From Flavobacteriaceae bacterium UBA2000 (GTDB lineage Bacteria > Bacteroidota > Bacteroidia > Flavobacteriales > Flavobacteriaceae), in contig DDCS01000081.1 of the NCBI GenBank assembly GCA_002335345.1, positions 1 through 9,538 on the forward strand: a DNA stretch of 9,538 nucleotides, written 5' to 3'. Position numbers and translations under genes: made by a program. The notes beneath the pieces were generated by a model that ran no database searches, had not been told where the DNA came from, and saw only the letters and a program-made list of their open reading frames with translations. This document shows positions 1 to 6,902 of the stretch, piece after piece; the stretch's first letter is position 1, and each line of letters starts with the position of its first letter.

Positions 1-165
1 GCTGCTCCAGGAGCCCAGGCTGAACCTCTTTATTTGGCATTTATGGAATGTCTTAGACGAGAAACAGGCCTTGATATCCAATCAGGAATTTTCGGTGCAG
101 ACATGCAGGTTACTTTAGTAAACGATGGGCCAGTGACCATTATCTTGGATACCGATCAGTATTAA
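1..165 (+). CDS. dtd: D-aminoacyl-tRNA deacylase, C-terminal part (5' end outside window)
   Basis: Frame 1 is open from the first base to a TAA at 163-165 and gives 54 residues, about the last third of a protein that is normally near 150 residues. It contains SGIFGADMQVTLVNDGPVTI, which matches the C-terminal signature of Dtd. The GPVT stretch is the Gly-cisPro element that sits in the active site and rejects L-amino acids. The family hydrolyses D-aminoacyl-tRNAs (and glycyl-tRNA-Ala) in the cytoplasm, recycling mischarged tRNA. The N-terminal SSQ motif lies outside the window and cannot be checked. A 33-base gap leads to the next gene on the same strand, so cotranscription is likely. Assignment rests on motif recognition. 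Confidence 0.9.
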   Translation, partial: AAPGAQAEPLYLAFMECLRRETGLDIQSGIFGADMQVTLVNDGPVTIILDTDQY

Positions 166-198
166 ACGAATCAGTATGGATAAGAAAAACTTTATGCT

Positions 199-525
199 AT
201 GGAATTAACAAGCTTACAACAACAAGTAGATCAATGGATTAAAGATCATGGAGTCCGTTATTTTAATGAATTGACCAATATGGCTCAGCTCACCGAAGAG
301 GTCGGTGAAGTCGCCCGAATCATTGCGCGCCGCTATGGTGAACAGAGTGAAAAACCGAGTGATAAACAAAAAGATTTGGGTGAAGAACTGGCCGATGTGC
401 TCTTTGTTGTGCTCTGTTTGGCTAATCAAACAGGGGTCGATCTTCAGGCGTCATTTACTCAAAAGATGGCTATAAAAACCGAGCGCGATCACGATCGTCA
501 TCACACGAATGAAAAATTGAAATAG
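199..525 (+). CDS. MazG-like nucleotide pyrophosphohydrolase
   Basis: This 108-residue protein has the all-alpha NTP pyrophosphohydrolase signature. An EExxE motif (E33, E34, E37, in LTEEVGEVAR) is followed by an ExxD motif (E63, D66, in EELADVLF). These acidic side chains bind the Mg2+ ions that hydrolyse (d)NTPs to monophosphate and pyrophosphate in this superfamily. Its length fits a single-domain MazG-like protein rather than the two-domain MazG of E. coli. The likely role is cytoplasmic house-cleaning of non-canonical nucleotides, but the substrate cannot be read from sequence. The ATG at 199 is the first in frame after the dtd stop. No Shine-Dalgarno is visible, as is usual in Bacteroidota. 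The charged, His-rich tail (DHDRHH) is probably disordered. Confidence 0.88.
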   Translation: MELTSLQQQVDQWIKDHGVRYFNELTNMAQLTEEVGEVARIIARRYGEQSEKPSDKQKDLGEELADVLFVVLCLANQTGVDLQASFTQKMAIKTERDHDRHHTNEKLK

Positions 526-546
526 GTTTTAATAAATCGAGTATCT

Positions 547-783
547 ATGTTCTATACCATCGTTTCAAAGTCTAAATTTTGGCGTTCCGTTTTGGCCTTG
601 GCCTTTGGATTTGCTTTGATTTTTTTGGTGGTTAAAGGTTTTTTAGCTCAAGGATCATTTTTTTCATTTTTTCATTCATGGCGTAATGTGCTGGGATTGT
701 CCCTTGGATCATTGATCTATGGTTTTTTTACTGCCTACAGTCGATTCTATAAATATTATAAAAGTCACAATAGGTCAAAATGA
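547..783 (+). CDS. small two-helix membrane protein of unknown function
   Basis: This is a 78-residue hydrophobic protein with two predicted membrane segments, roughly residues 14-34 and 47-64. A short loop rich in Phe and Ser joins them. The C-terminus is basic and aromatic (around SRFYKYYKSHNRSK). By the positive-inside rule both ends probably face the cytoplasm. I do not recognise a named family. The gene lies 21 bases after the MazG-like gene, and its TGA (781-783) overlaps the aroA ATG (780-782) in an ATGA arrangement. It is therefore probably translated in an operon with them and may couple aroA translation. Position alone does not give a function. Its compact spacing, good start and non-random hydrophobicity support it as a real gene. 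Confidence 0.75.
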   Translation: MFYTIVSKSKFWRSVLALAFGFALIFLVVKGFLAQGSFFSFFHSWRNVLGLSLGSLIYGFFTAYSRFYKYYKSHNRSK

Positions 784-2018
784 AACTGCAACTCAAGTCA
801 TTTGAGCCGATTAATAATGAGTCCATTTTATCGCTCACGGGTTCAAAAAGTGAGACCAATCGCTTATTGATCTTGCAAGCTCTTTGGCCTGAAATCCGAT
901 TGGATAATCTGGCTGAATGTGACGACGCTCACGTCATGATTCAGGCCTTAAAGAAGTCAAATGGGCCTATTGATGTCGGCCATGCCGGTACGGCTATGCG
1001 TTTTTTAACCGCTTATTTTGCTTTTTTGCCCGGGTGTTCTGTGGTCATGACGGGTTCAAGTCGCATGAAACAGCGGCCTATAGAGATCTTAGTCGATGCC
1101 CTAGTGACCTTAGGTGCTGATATACACTATTTAGGTCAGCATGGATATCCACCATTAGCCATTAATGGAACGTCCTGTTCCGGTGGTAAAATTTCAATGT
1201 CTGGTTCTGTGAGCAGTCAATATCTAACCGCTTTAATGCTCGTCGCTTCGAAGTTTGAACATGGACTAACCATAGCGATAAAGGGCGGATTGACAAGTCT
1301 ACCGTATTTACAAATGACGGCCTCTATCCTCCGCAAGTTAGGGGCAGCAGCTGAGGTCTCTGAAAAGGAGATTTATGTAAAAGGTCCTGCTGAGAATTCA
1401 GATCAACTTTGGTCTGTTGAGTCCGATTGGAGTGGGGCGTCTTATTGGTACAGCATGGTCGCCCTTAGCACTCAGTGGCGTCTTGGTTTACGGTATTTCA
1501 GCCCAAAAAGTTTACAAGGTGACCGGACGATTACGGACCTTTTTCAAGTGCTTGGGGTCCATACTGAATTTGATGAAAAAGAACAATGTATTTGGCTCAG
1601 TAAACTGAACCAGACCCTGCCAAAATCTATTTCTTGGAATTTGATCGACACCCCTGATTTGGCGCAGACCATTGCCGTGTGTTGCTTTGGTCTCGGAATA
1701 GGATGTCATTTAACAGGATTGCATACCCTCAAAATAAAAGAGACCGACCGGCTCAGCGCCTTGTCCATTGAATTAACCAAACTCGGGGCCTTAGTTGATA
1801 TCACCGAAAATTCTTTACACTTGTCTTCTCGAGAGCATCCGATAAACCCTGAGGTTTATATTGACACCTATAAGGACCACCGCATGGCTATGGCTTTTGC
1901 CCCCTTAGGAGTTAAGGCGCCTATCGGTATTGTTAACCCAGAGGTCGTGACCAAGTCCTATCCAAATTTTTGGAATCACATGATCGAGGTCGGAGTCACG
2001 GTGGTTTCTGGTAATTAA
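780..2018 (+). CDS. aroA: 3-phosphoshikimate 1-carboxyvinyltransferase (EPSP synthase)
   Basis: This enzyme transfers the enolpyruvyl group of PEP to shikimate-3-phosphate, the sixth shikimate-pathway step, in the cytoplasm. The 412 residues are slightly short for the family (about 420-440) but both halves are present. Visible motifs are GSKSETNR (K23, S24, R28), GHAGTAMR (67-74), QRPIEILVDAL with R99, and SVSSQYLTA (S145, S146, Q147). Further on are PDLAQTIAV with the likely catalytic D293, KETDR (320-324), DHRMAM (366-371) and the final VTKSYPNFW with K392. The residue aligned with Pro101 of the E. coli enzyme is Phe75. The start overlaps the preceding stop (ATGA), suggesting translational coupling. 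A weak hairpin follows the stop. Confidence 0.97.
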   Translation: MKLQLKSFEPINNESILSLTGSKSETNRLLILQALWPEIRLDNLAECDDAHVMIQALKKSNGPIDVGHAGTAMRFLTAYFAFLPGCSVVMTGSSRMKQRPIEILVDALVTLGADIHYLGQHGYPPLAINGTSCSGGKISMSGSVSSQYLTALMLVASKFEHGLTIAIKGGLTSLPYLQMTASILRKLGAAAEVSEKEIYVKGPAENSDQLWSVESDWSGASYWYSMVALSTQWRLGLRYFSPKSLQGDRTITDLFQVLGVHTEFDEKEQCIWLSKLNQTLPKSISWNLIDTPDLAQTIAVCCFGLGIGCHLTGLHTLKIKETDRLSALSIELTKLGALVDITENSLHLSSREHPINPEVYIDTYKDHRMAMAFAPLGVKAPIGIVNPEVVTKSYPNFWNHMIEVGVTVVSGN

Positions 2019-2020
2019 TT

Positions 2021-2046
2021 GCCGTTTTACTTGACAACGGCCTTTT
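2021..2046 (+). terminator. weak hairpin after aroA, possible terminator
   Basis: GCCGTT (2021-2026) and AACGGC (2036-2041) form a six-base-pair stem with a nine-base loop, followed by CTTTT. The stem is short and the T-run poor, so termination would be partial at best. The right half of the hairpin overlaps the -35-like TTGACA of the queA promoter. Confidence 0.35.
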
Positions 2047-2062
2047 GGAGGTCGTATATTTG
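2031..2062 (+). promoter_or_regulatory. predicted promoter of queA
   Basis: TATATTTG (2055-2062) is an exact match to the Bacteroidota -7 element TAnnTTTG. Upstream, TTG at 2031-2033 lies 21 bases away, within the usual range for the -33 element. The same bases also read TTGACA with an 18-base spacer. Transcription would start near 2069, giving a leader of about 20 bases before the queA ATG. No Shine-Dalgarno is seen in the leader. Confidence 0.7.
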
Positions 2063-2088
2063 CCCCCTTTAACACAAGACCACGCTCT

Positions 2089-3144
2089 ATGGGAATGAAA
2101 CTCTCCAATTTTAATTTTAATCTACCTCCTGAACTTTTGGCTGAATATCCAGCGCCAAATCGGGATGAGGCAAGACTCATGGTTTTGGATCGCAAGAACA
2201 AAACCATCGAGCACAAAATGTTCAAGGACTTAATTGATTATTTCGATGAGCAAGATGTTTTGGTGTTAAATAATACCAAGGTTTTTCCTGCAAGACTGTA
2301 CGGAAATAAGGAAAAAACAGGAGCGCGTATTGAAGTATTTTTGCTCAGAGAGTTAAACGCTGAAACCCGCCTATGGGATGTCTTAGTGGATCCAGCGCGA
2401 AAAATCAGAATTGGAAACAAATTGTATTTTGGAGATGACGATTCACTTGTAGCTGAGGTTATTGACAATACAACCTCAAGAGGAAGAACACTTCGTTTTT
2501 TATTTGATGGGTCTTATCAAGAGTTTCGCGATAAATTAACTGAGCTCGGAGAAACGCCATTGCCTAAATATATTAAACGAGAGGTAGAACCAGAAGATGC
2601 AGAGCGTTATCAAACAATTTTTGCGAAAAACGAAGGGGCGGTTGCGGCCCCAACTGCAGGCTTGCACTTTTCGAAGCATCTGATGAAACGGCTTGAAATT
2701 AAAGGGGTTAATTTTGCTGAGGTTACGCTTCACGTAGGATTGGGAACCTTTAGTCCCGTTGAGGTGGAAGATTTGTCTAAGCATAAAATGGACAGTGAGG
2801 AAATTATAATTGACCCCAAAGCAGTACAAGCGATCAACACGGGAATTGCGCAGAAACGGCGCGTGTGTGCCGTGGGAACGACGGTAATGCGTGTCCTTGA
2901 GAGCTCTGTCTCCTCAAACGCCACCTTAAATCCTTATGAGGGGTGGACGAATAAATTTATTTTTCCACCTTATGATTTTAGTATCGCCAACGCCATGGTC
3001 ACTAATTTTCATACACCAAAGTCCACGCTACTGATGATGGTATCGGCTTTTGCGGGTCATGACTTTATCAAAGAGGCTTATGCTGAGGCGGTGAAAGAAC
3101 GCTACAGATTTTATACCTATGGGGATGCCATGTTAATCATCTAA
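2089..3144 (+). CDS. queA: S-adenosylmethionine:tRNA ribosyltransferase-isomerase
   Basis: QueA moves the ribosyl part of S-adenosylmethionine to preQ1 at tRNA position 34, forming epoxyqueuosine. This is the penultimate step of queuosine synthesis. The 351-residue length fits the family. Motifs in order are the N-terminal LPPELLAEYPAPNRDEARL, GETPLPKYI (154-162), YQTIFAKNEGAVAAPTAGLH (174-193) and LHVGLGTFSPV (214-224). They continue with VGTTVMRVLES (262-272), TNFHTPKSTLLMMVSAF (305-321) and the C-terminal YRFYTYGDAMLI. Translation could instead begin at the in-frame ATG at 2095 (MKLSNF), since the first two residues are not conserved in my memory of the family. The gene has its own promoter upstream and a strong terminator downstream. 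Confidence 0.97.
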   Translation: MGMKLSNFNFNLPPELLAEYPAPNRDEARLMVLDRKNKTIEHKMFKDLIDYFDEQDVLVLNNTKVFPARLYGNKEKTGARIEVFLLRELNAETRLWDVLVDPARKIRIGNKLYFGDDDSLVAEVIDNTTSRGRTLRFLFDGSYQEFRDKLTELGETPLPKYIKREVEPEDAERYQTIFAKNEGAVAAPTAGLHFSKHLMKRLEIKGVNFAEVTLHVGLGTFSPVEVEDLSKHKMDSEEIIIDPKAVQAINTGIAQKRRVCAVGTTVMRVLESSVSSNATLNPYEGWTNKFIFPPYDFSIANAMVTNFHTPKSTLLMMVSAFAGHDFIKEAYAEAVKERYRFYTYGDAMLII

Positions 3145-3161
3145 TGAGCCCTTATAAAGAC

Positions 3162-3191
3162 AAAAAACCCTCGAATATCGAGGGTTTTTTT
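3162..3191 (+). terminator. intrinsic terminator after queA
   Basis: CCCTCGA (3168-3174), loop ATA, and TCGAGGG (3178-3184) form a seven-base-pair stem. Six A (3162-3167) precede it and seven T (3185-3191) follow, so the stem can extend by A-U pairs. The A-run could support termination in both directions, but no gene reads into it from the right. It ends the queA transcript 18 bases after the stop. Confidence 0.9.
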
Positions 3192-3214
3192 ATGTGGGAT
3201 ATCTTTTTTTTAAT

Positions 3215-3222
3215 TACCTTAG
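3215..3222 (+). promoter_or_regulatory. possible -7 element for the protease gene
   Basis: TACCTTAG matches TAnnTTTG at all but one fixed position and lies about 30 bases before the protease ATG at 3253. No convincing TTG sits at the right distance upstream, and a T-rich stretch nearby (TATCTTTT) is an alternative. The gene needs its own promoter because a strong terminator precedes it. Confidence 0.3.
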
Positions 3223-3252
3223 AAGTTCTCTAAACACATGAGATTCAAATAA

Positions 3253-4908
3253 ATGCTTAAATACTGGTCCCTATTCTTTCTTGTATTAAGCCCGGCGCTT
3301 TGGGGTCAAGGTAATGCTCCTGAGCCAAGGGGTTGGTCATATAACCTAGAATCTCCCCAGTACGTGCATTTAGCCGATCTTGATATGGCCCATGTAATGG
3401 CTGAAGATTTGGTGGCTGATCAAGATAAGTCTATGCCATGGCGCTATGGAATAGAGCGTCAAGTTACTATCGATATTTTTACCCATGGACATTGGTCAGA
3501 ATTGTCGGACGGCACCCGTATTTGGCGTATCGCGTTGCGTTCCCCAGGAGCACTGAATATGAGTTTGAATTTTTCAGACTTTTATATTCCTCAAGGAGGG
3601 CAATTGCAGTTTTATAATGCGACTCAGACCGATTGGTCCAAAGTTCATGGTTCGAGAGCTACTTCAGTAAGAACTTTTGGAAGTTGGTTTATTGACGGGG
3701 ATGAAATAATCATTGAATATGTCGCACAACCCAATACTACTGAATTGCCTCGACTGCGGGTAGAGAGTCTGATTCACGGTTATCGCATGGGCGCTGTGAA
3801 TCAATTAGTAGAGCAGCAAAACCAGTCCCGTGATTTTGAGGATTCAGGCGATTGTCACTATGATGTCAATTGTAGTGTTGGCGAGTCTTTTGATGGCCAT
3901 CGGAATCAACTTAAAAAAGCGGTTGCGCTGTTGAATCTGGGTAATGGTTATTTGTGTTCTGCTGTTCTTGTCAACAACGCGAAGGAAGACAAAACCCCTT
4001 ATGTATTGACAGCCAATCACTGTTTAGAAAATTCTAATCCTGACTTTTGGTCTTTGCGCTTTAATTGGATAAGTCCCGATCCCGTTTGTGGCACTGAGGA
4101 TAATAGTGTTGATCTTGGGACTAATTTCACTGTAAATGGCGCTCAATTGCGTGCGAAAAGCGGGCGTTCAGATTTCGCCCTCGTAGAGCTTAATGAGCCG
4201 ATTCCCGTTTCCTGGGATGTAGCCTTTGCCGGCTGGGACAGAACAGATGAACTTCCACAGCACCAAATCGGTATCCATCATCCTCAAGGAGATGTAATGA
4301 AGATTTGTCGTGACGATGACCCAATGGCACGGGACATTGCCAATGGCAAGGAGGTGTGGCTTATCAAAGGCTCGGATGTAGGCGCCAGTAACGGATGGGA
4401 TATCGGCAGTACTGAAGGAGGCTCTTCTGGTTCACCGCTGTTTAATGACCAGGGACAGATTATTGGCCAATTGCATGGGGGTATGGCCCATTGCGATGGG
4501 ATACAAAGTAATGGGCGTTATGATTTATACGGGCGTTTTGCGAGTTCATGGTCCGGAGGAAATACTCCAGAACAGCGTTTGAGCGATTGGTTGGACCCAG
4601 ATGGTCTCGGCATGGATCAATTAGGCACCCTAGAAAATGCGCTGAGTATTGGTGATTTTGATCTTGAAGGGCTTGTGTCTGTTTATCCAAATCCTGCAAG
4701 GGATTATATTTCCATTCAAAACACCAAATATCCTCACTTGAGGGGTCATATTTTTGCGCTCACAGGTCAACGGCTTATGACCTTGGATTTATCCGCCACA
4801 GAAAATCAAGTCAACGTCAGTTCATTAGCTCCAGGAATTTATTTGCTGTATTTAGAAGATAGAGATTCGGGAAACATCGTGACGAAAAAATTACAAATCC
4901 AACCTTAA
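3253..4908 (+). CDS. secreted lysyl-endopeptidase-like serine protease with T9SS sorting domain
   Basis: The 551 residues open with a signal peptide (about 1-19), then a propeptide to about 193 and a chymotrypsin-fold domain to about 460. A T9SS type A sorting domain follows (about 476-551, starting VYPNPARDYISI and ending in a KKLQIQP tail). The predicted triad is H256 (TANHC), D307 (SDFALVEL) and S392 (GGSSGSP). Cysteines 201, 207, 235, 257, 279 and 414 match the spacing of the three disulfides of Achromobacter protease I. D424, just before LYGRF, aligns with its lysine-binding Asp225, with a one-residue insertion. RLSDWLDP also matches that enzyme. Cleavage after Lys is therefore the best guess. 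The protein should cross the outer membrane through T9SS and be released or surface-bound. Confidence 0.93.
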   Translation: MLKYWSLFFLVLSPALWGQGNAPEPRGWSYNLESPQYVHLADLDMAHVMAEDLVADQDKSMPWRYGIERQVTIDIFTHGHWSELSDGTRIWRIALRSPGALNMSLNFSDFYIPQGGQLQFYNATQTDWSKVHGSRATSVRTFGSWFIDGDEIIIEYVAQPNTTELPRLRVESLIHGYRMGAVNQLVEQQNQSRDFEDSGDCHYDVNCSVGESFDGHRNQLKKAVALLNLGNGYLCSAVLVNNAKEDKTPYVLTANHCLENSNPDFWSLRFNWISPDPVCGTEDNSVDLGTNFTVNGAQLRAKSGRSDFALVELNEPIPVSWDVAFAGWDRTDELPQHQIGIHHPQGDVMKICRDDDPMARDIANGKEVWLIKGSDVGASNGWDIGSTEGGSSGSPLFNDQGQIIGQLHGGMAHCDGIQSNGRYDLYGRFASSWSGGNTPEQRLSDWLDPDGLGMDQLGTLENALSIGDFDLEGLVSVYPNPARDYISIQNTKYPHLRGHIFALTGQRLMTLDLSATENQVNVSSLAPGIYLLYLEDRDSGNIVTKKLQIQP

Positions 4909-4938
4909 TCCCTGCTTAAACATTCTTGGCTAAAGTTG

Positions 4939-4946
4939 TACTTTTA
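4939..4946 (+). promoter_or_regulatory. possible -7 element of rlmN
   Basis: TACTTTTA differs from TAnnTTTG only in the last base. It ends eight bases before the first rlmN ATG, so the mRNA would have almost no leader. No TTG lies at the usual -33 distance. No terminator separates the protease from rlmN, so read-through is another source of transcript. Confidence 0.4.
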
Positions 4947-4954
4947 CGCCATCT

Positions 4955-5995
4955 ATGACGATGACAAAAAAAGACATCAGACGGCTTAGCCTAGAGGATT
5001 TACGTTTGTTTTTTACTGAGCAAGGTCAGCAGGCCTTTCGCGCCAATCAAGTTTATCAATGGCTTTGGCAAAAGGGCGTTCATAATTTTGAGGAAATGAC
5101 CAATCTCTCTTTGGAAACCCGAGACTTGCTCCAAGAGCATTTCGTAATCAATCACATTAGTGTTGATCAAATGCAGCGCAGCAGTGATGGGACCATAAAA
5201 AACGCAGTGCGTTTACACGATGATTTGATTGTGGAATCGGTCCTCATTCCTACTAAGACGAGAACTACGGCCTGTGTTTCCTCGCAAGTGGGATGTAGTT
5301 TAGACTGTACTTTTTGCGCTACGGCCAGGCTTAAGCGCATGCGTAATCTAAATCCAGATGAGATTTACGACCAGGTCATGGCGATTCATCAAGAGAGTCT
5401 ACTTTATCACGATCGTCCGTTGTCAAACATAGTCTTTATGGGTATGGGCGAACCACTGATGAACTACAATAATGTTCTATTGGCCATTGAGAAGATTACC
5501 GGTGATGAGGGATTAGGGATGTCTCCAAAGCGAATTACCTTGTCTACCTCCGGGGTGCCCAAAATGATCAAGAAGCTGGCCGATGACCAGGTGAAGTTTC
5601 ACTTGGCCTTGTCCTTACATTCTGCAATTCAAGAAAAGCGTCAAGTAATTATGCCTTTTGCCGAGCGTTTTGTGCTCGATGATGTTTTGGAAGCACTTGT
5701 TTATTGGTATGAAAAAACCAATAGACGCGTTACTTTTGAATATATCGTGTGGGAGGGCTTTAATGATACTGATGAGGATATTCGCGCACTGGTGCGTTTT
5801 TGTAAAAAGGTGCCCTGTAAGGTAAATATAATTGAATACAATGCCATTGACGACGGAGGGTTCAAACAGGCGCCAGCACATCGCGTCGTGGCCTATACCC
5901 AGGCCCTAGAAAAAGCCCATATTCCGGTTACTGTGCGGCGCAGTCGTGGAAACGATATTGATGCTGCATGCGGTCAATTGGCCAACAAGCACTAA
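4955..5995 (+). CDS. rlmN: dual-specificity 23S rRNA/tRNA adenine-C2 methyltransferase, radical SAM
   Basis: RlmN methylates C2 of A2503 in 23S rRNA and of A37 in some tRNAs, using a [4Fe-4S] cluster and a methyl-cysteine intermediate. The 346-residue length is typical. The CxxxCxxC cluster motif is C114, C118 and C121 (in VGCSLDCTFCATA). C107 and C339 sit where E. coli has its two catalytic cysteines (C118 and C355). The C107-to-C114 spacing equals that of E. coli. The SAM-binding GMGEP is at 163-167, and the C-terminal VRRSRGNDIDAACGQL is characteristic. The N-terminal region (about 1-60) is the HhH-like RNA-binding part. The ATG at 4961 is an alternative start. The clindamycin/phenicol-resistance relative Cfr is unlikely given this housekeeping setting and family-typical C-terminus. 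Confidence 0.96.
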   Translation: MTMTKKDIRRLSLEDLRLFFTEQGQQAFRANQVYQWLWQKGVHNFEEMTNLSLETRDLLQEHFVINHISVDQMQRSSDGTIKNAVRLHDDLIVESVLIPTKTRTTACVSSQVGCSLDCTFCATARLKRMRNLNPDEIYDQVMAIHQESLLYHDRPLSNIVFMGMGEPLMNYNNVLLAIEKITGDEGLGMSPKRITLSTSGVPKMIKKLADDQVKFHLALSLHSAIQEKRQVIMPFAERFVLDDVLEALVYWYEKTNRRVTFEYIVWEGFNDTDEDIRALVRFCKKVPCKVNIIEYNAIDDGGFKQAPAHRVVAYTQALEKAHIPVTVRRSRGNDIDAACGQLANKH

Positions 5996-6016
5996 AGTGC
6001 ACAAAAAAAAGTATAG

Positions 6017-6049
6017 AAAAAAGGGAGCCTCTACGAGGCTCCCTTTTTT
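6017..6049. terminator. bidirectional terminator between convergent genes
   Basis: GGGAGCCTC (6023-6031), loop TAC, and GAGGCTCCC (6035-6043) form a perfect nine-base-pair stem flanked by six A and six T. On either strand this reads as a GC-rich hairpin followed by a U-tract. It lies 22 bases after the rlmN stop and 29 bases past the end of the opposing secreted-protein gene, so it can serve both. Confidence 0.93.
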
Positions 6050-6077
6050 GGTATTAAACTTTAAACAGTACGCTAGA

Positions 6078-6902
6078 TTAACGCTTGCTTATTTTGATCG
6101 ATTTAGTCTGACCTTCAGCAGAGATCGTAGCGATGTAAACACCAGCGCTCAAACGATCCATAGCTACAGTAGCCGATGTCGCGTTGATTTGCTGACGGGC
6201 TACTTCTTGGCCAAGAACATTGTGCAATACAACTTGATTCATCATGGTGGCTGAACTCAAGTGAAGCGCATTGTCACTTGTGTGATATTCAAAAGCTCCA
6301 AAAGCAGAGTCTGTAACCCCAAGAGAACCTTGGTCACCCGCGGCGATTGCTGTATCAGGAGTGGCTTCGAATGCGAAATCTTTTACAGTGATTAGGTTAT
6401 CCCCGTTTACATCAGTGTCCAAACGAACCCATCCGTAATGTGTAGTTCCAGTTGTTAAACTGATGAAACGCACACCAAGATATCCGTCAGTAACATCACC
6501 ACACCATTGGCTGTTAGAATAAGCACAACCGTAGTAGTTTAAGTCACCACGGTCTCCTGTTGTTGTATACCCAGTAGCCGCATCAATAACGTCGCCTTGG
6601 GCCATAAGTAAGGGATATTCATAACCACCTGAAGTAAATCCTGCAAAAGCACCACCCGAACTTGGGAATACAATTGCAGCGTTTCCACCAGCAAGTCCAT
6701 CAGGATTACTGATATTGGCGTCTTCAAAGGTATCTCCTTCAAAGTCAAGAGAGAATGTATCACCAACTTGTAGGGTAACGTCTGGGTCTACGTCAGTATA
6801 GACAACTTGACCATTGGCATCGGCACCGGCCATAACCGCTGCAGACATTGCACCGTATTGTGCTAATCTTTTTGATAAATTTTTCGAAGTAATTTTTTTC
6901 AT
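6078..6902 (-). CDS. secreted protein of unknown function with T9SS type A sorting domain
   Basis: The 274 residues start with a basic N-terminus and a weakly hydrophobic, Ala-rich stretch (about 15-31, GAMSAAVMAGADANG). This acts as a probable signal peptide, although the long charged N-region is atypical. The central part (about 34-195) is acidic and Gly/Thr-rich. It begins with a VDPDVTL motif, has two cysteines (C126, C134) that may form a disulfide, and contains HYGWVRLD (155-162). The last 75 residues look like a T9SS type A domain (LHNVLGQEVARQQIN, then LSAGVYIATISAEGQTKSIKISK). I recall similar uncharacterised proteins in Flavobacteriia, with the same N-terminus and YGWVRL motif. No catalytic motif is visible, so the protein may be structural or adhesive, which is inference. 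It ends at the shared bidirectional terminator. Confidence 0.9.
   Translation of the reverse strand: MKKITSKNLSKRLAQYGAMSAAVMAGADANGQVVYTDVDPDVTLQVGDTFSLDFEGDTFEDANISNPDGLAGGNAAIVFPSSGGAFAGFTSGGYEYPLLMAQGDVIDAATGYTTTGDRGDLNYYGCAYSNSQWCGDVTDGYLGVRFISLTTGTTHYGWVRLDTDVNGDNLITVKDFAFEATPDTAIAAGDQGSLGVTDSAFGAFEYHTSDNALHLSSATMMNQVVLHNVLGQEVARQQINATSATVAMDRLSAGVYIATISAEGQTKSIKISKR

Noticed and set aside
4955..5995. Cfr-type antibiotic-resistance methyltransferase
   Set aside because: The length, C-terminal VRRSRGNDIDAACGQL and housekeeping context fit RlmN. No mobile element is nearby.
5946..6254. A 102-residue plus-strand frame
   Set aside because: It starts inside the end of rlmN, runs through the perfect terminator hairpin and lies antisense to the secreted-protein gene. 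Its translation resembles no protein.
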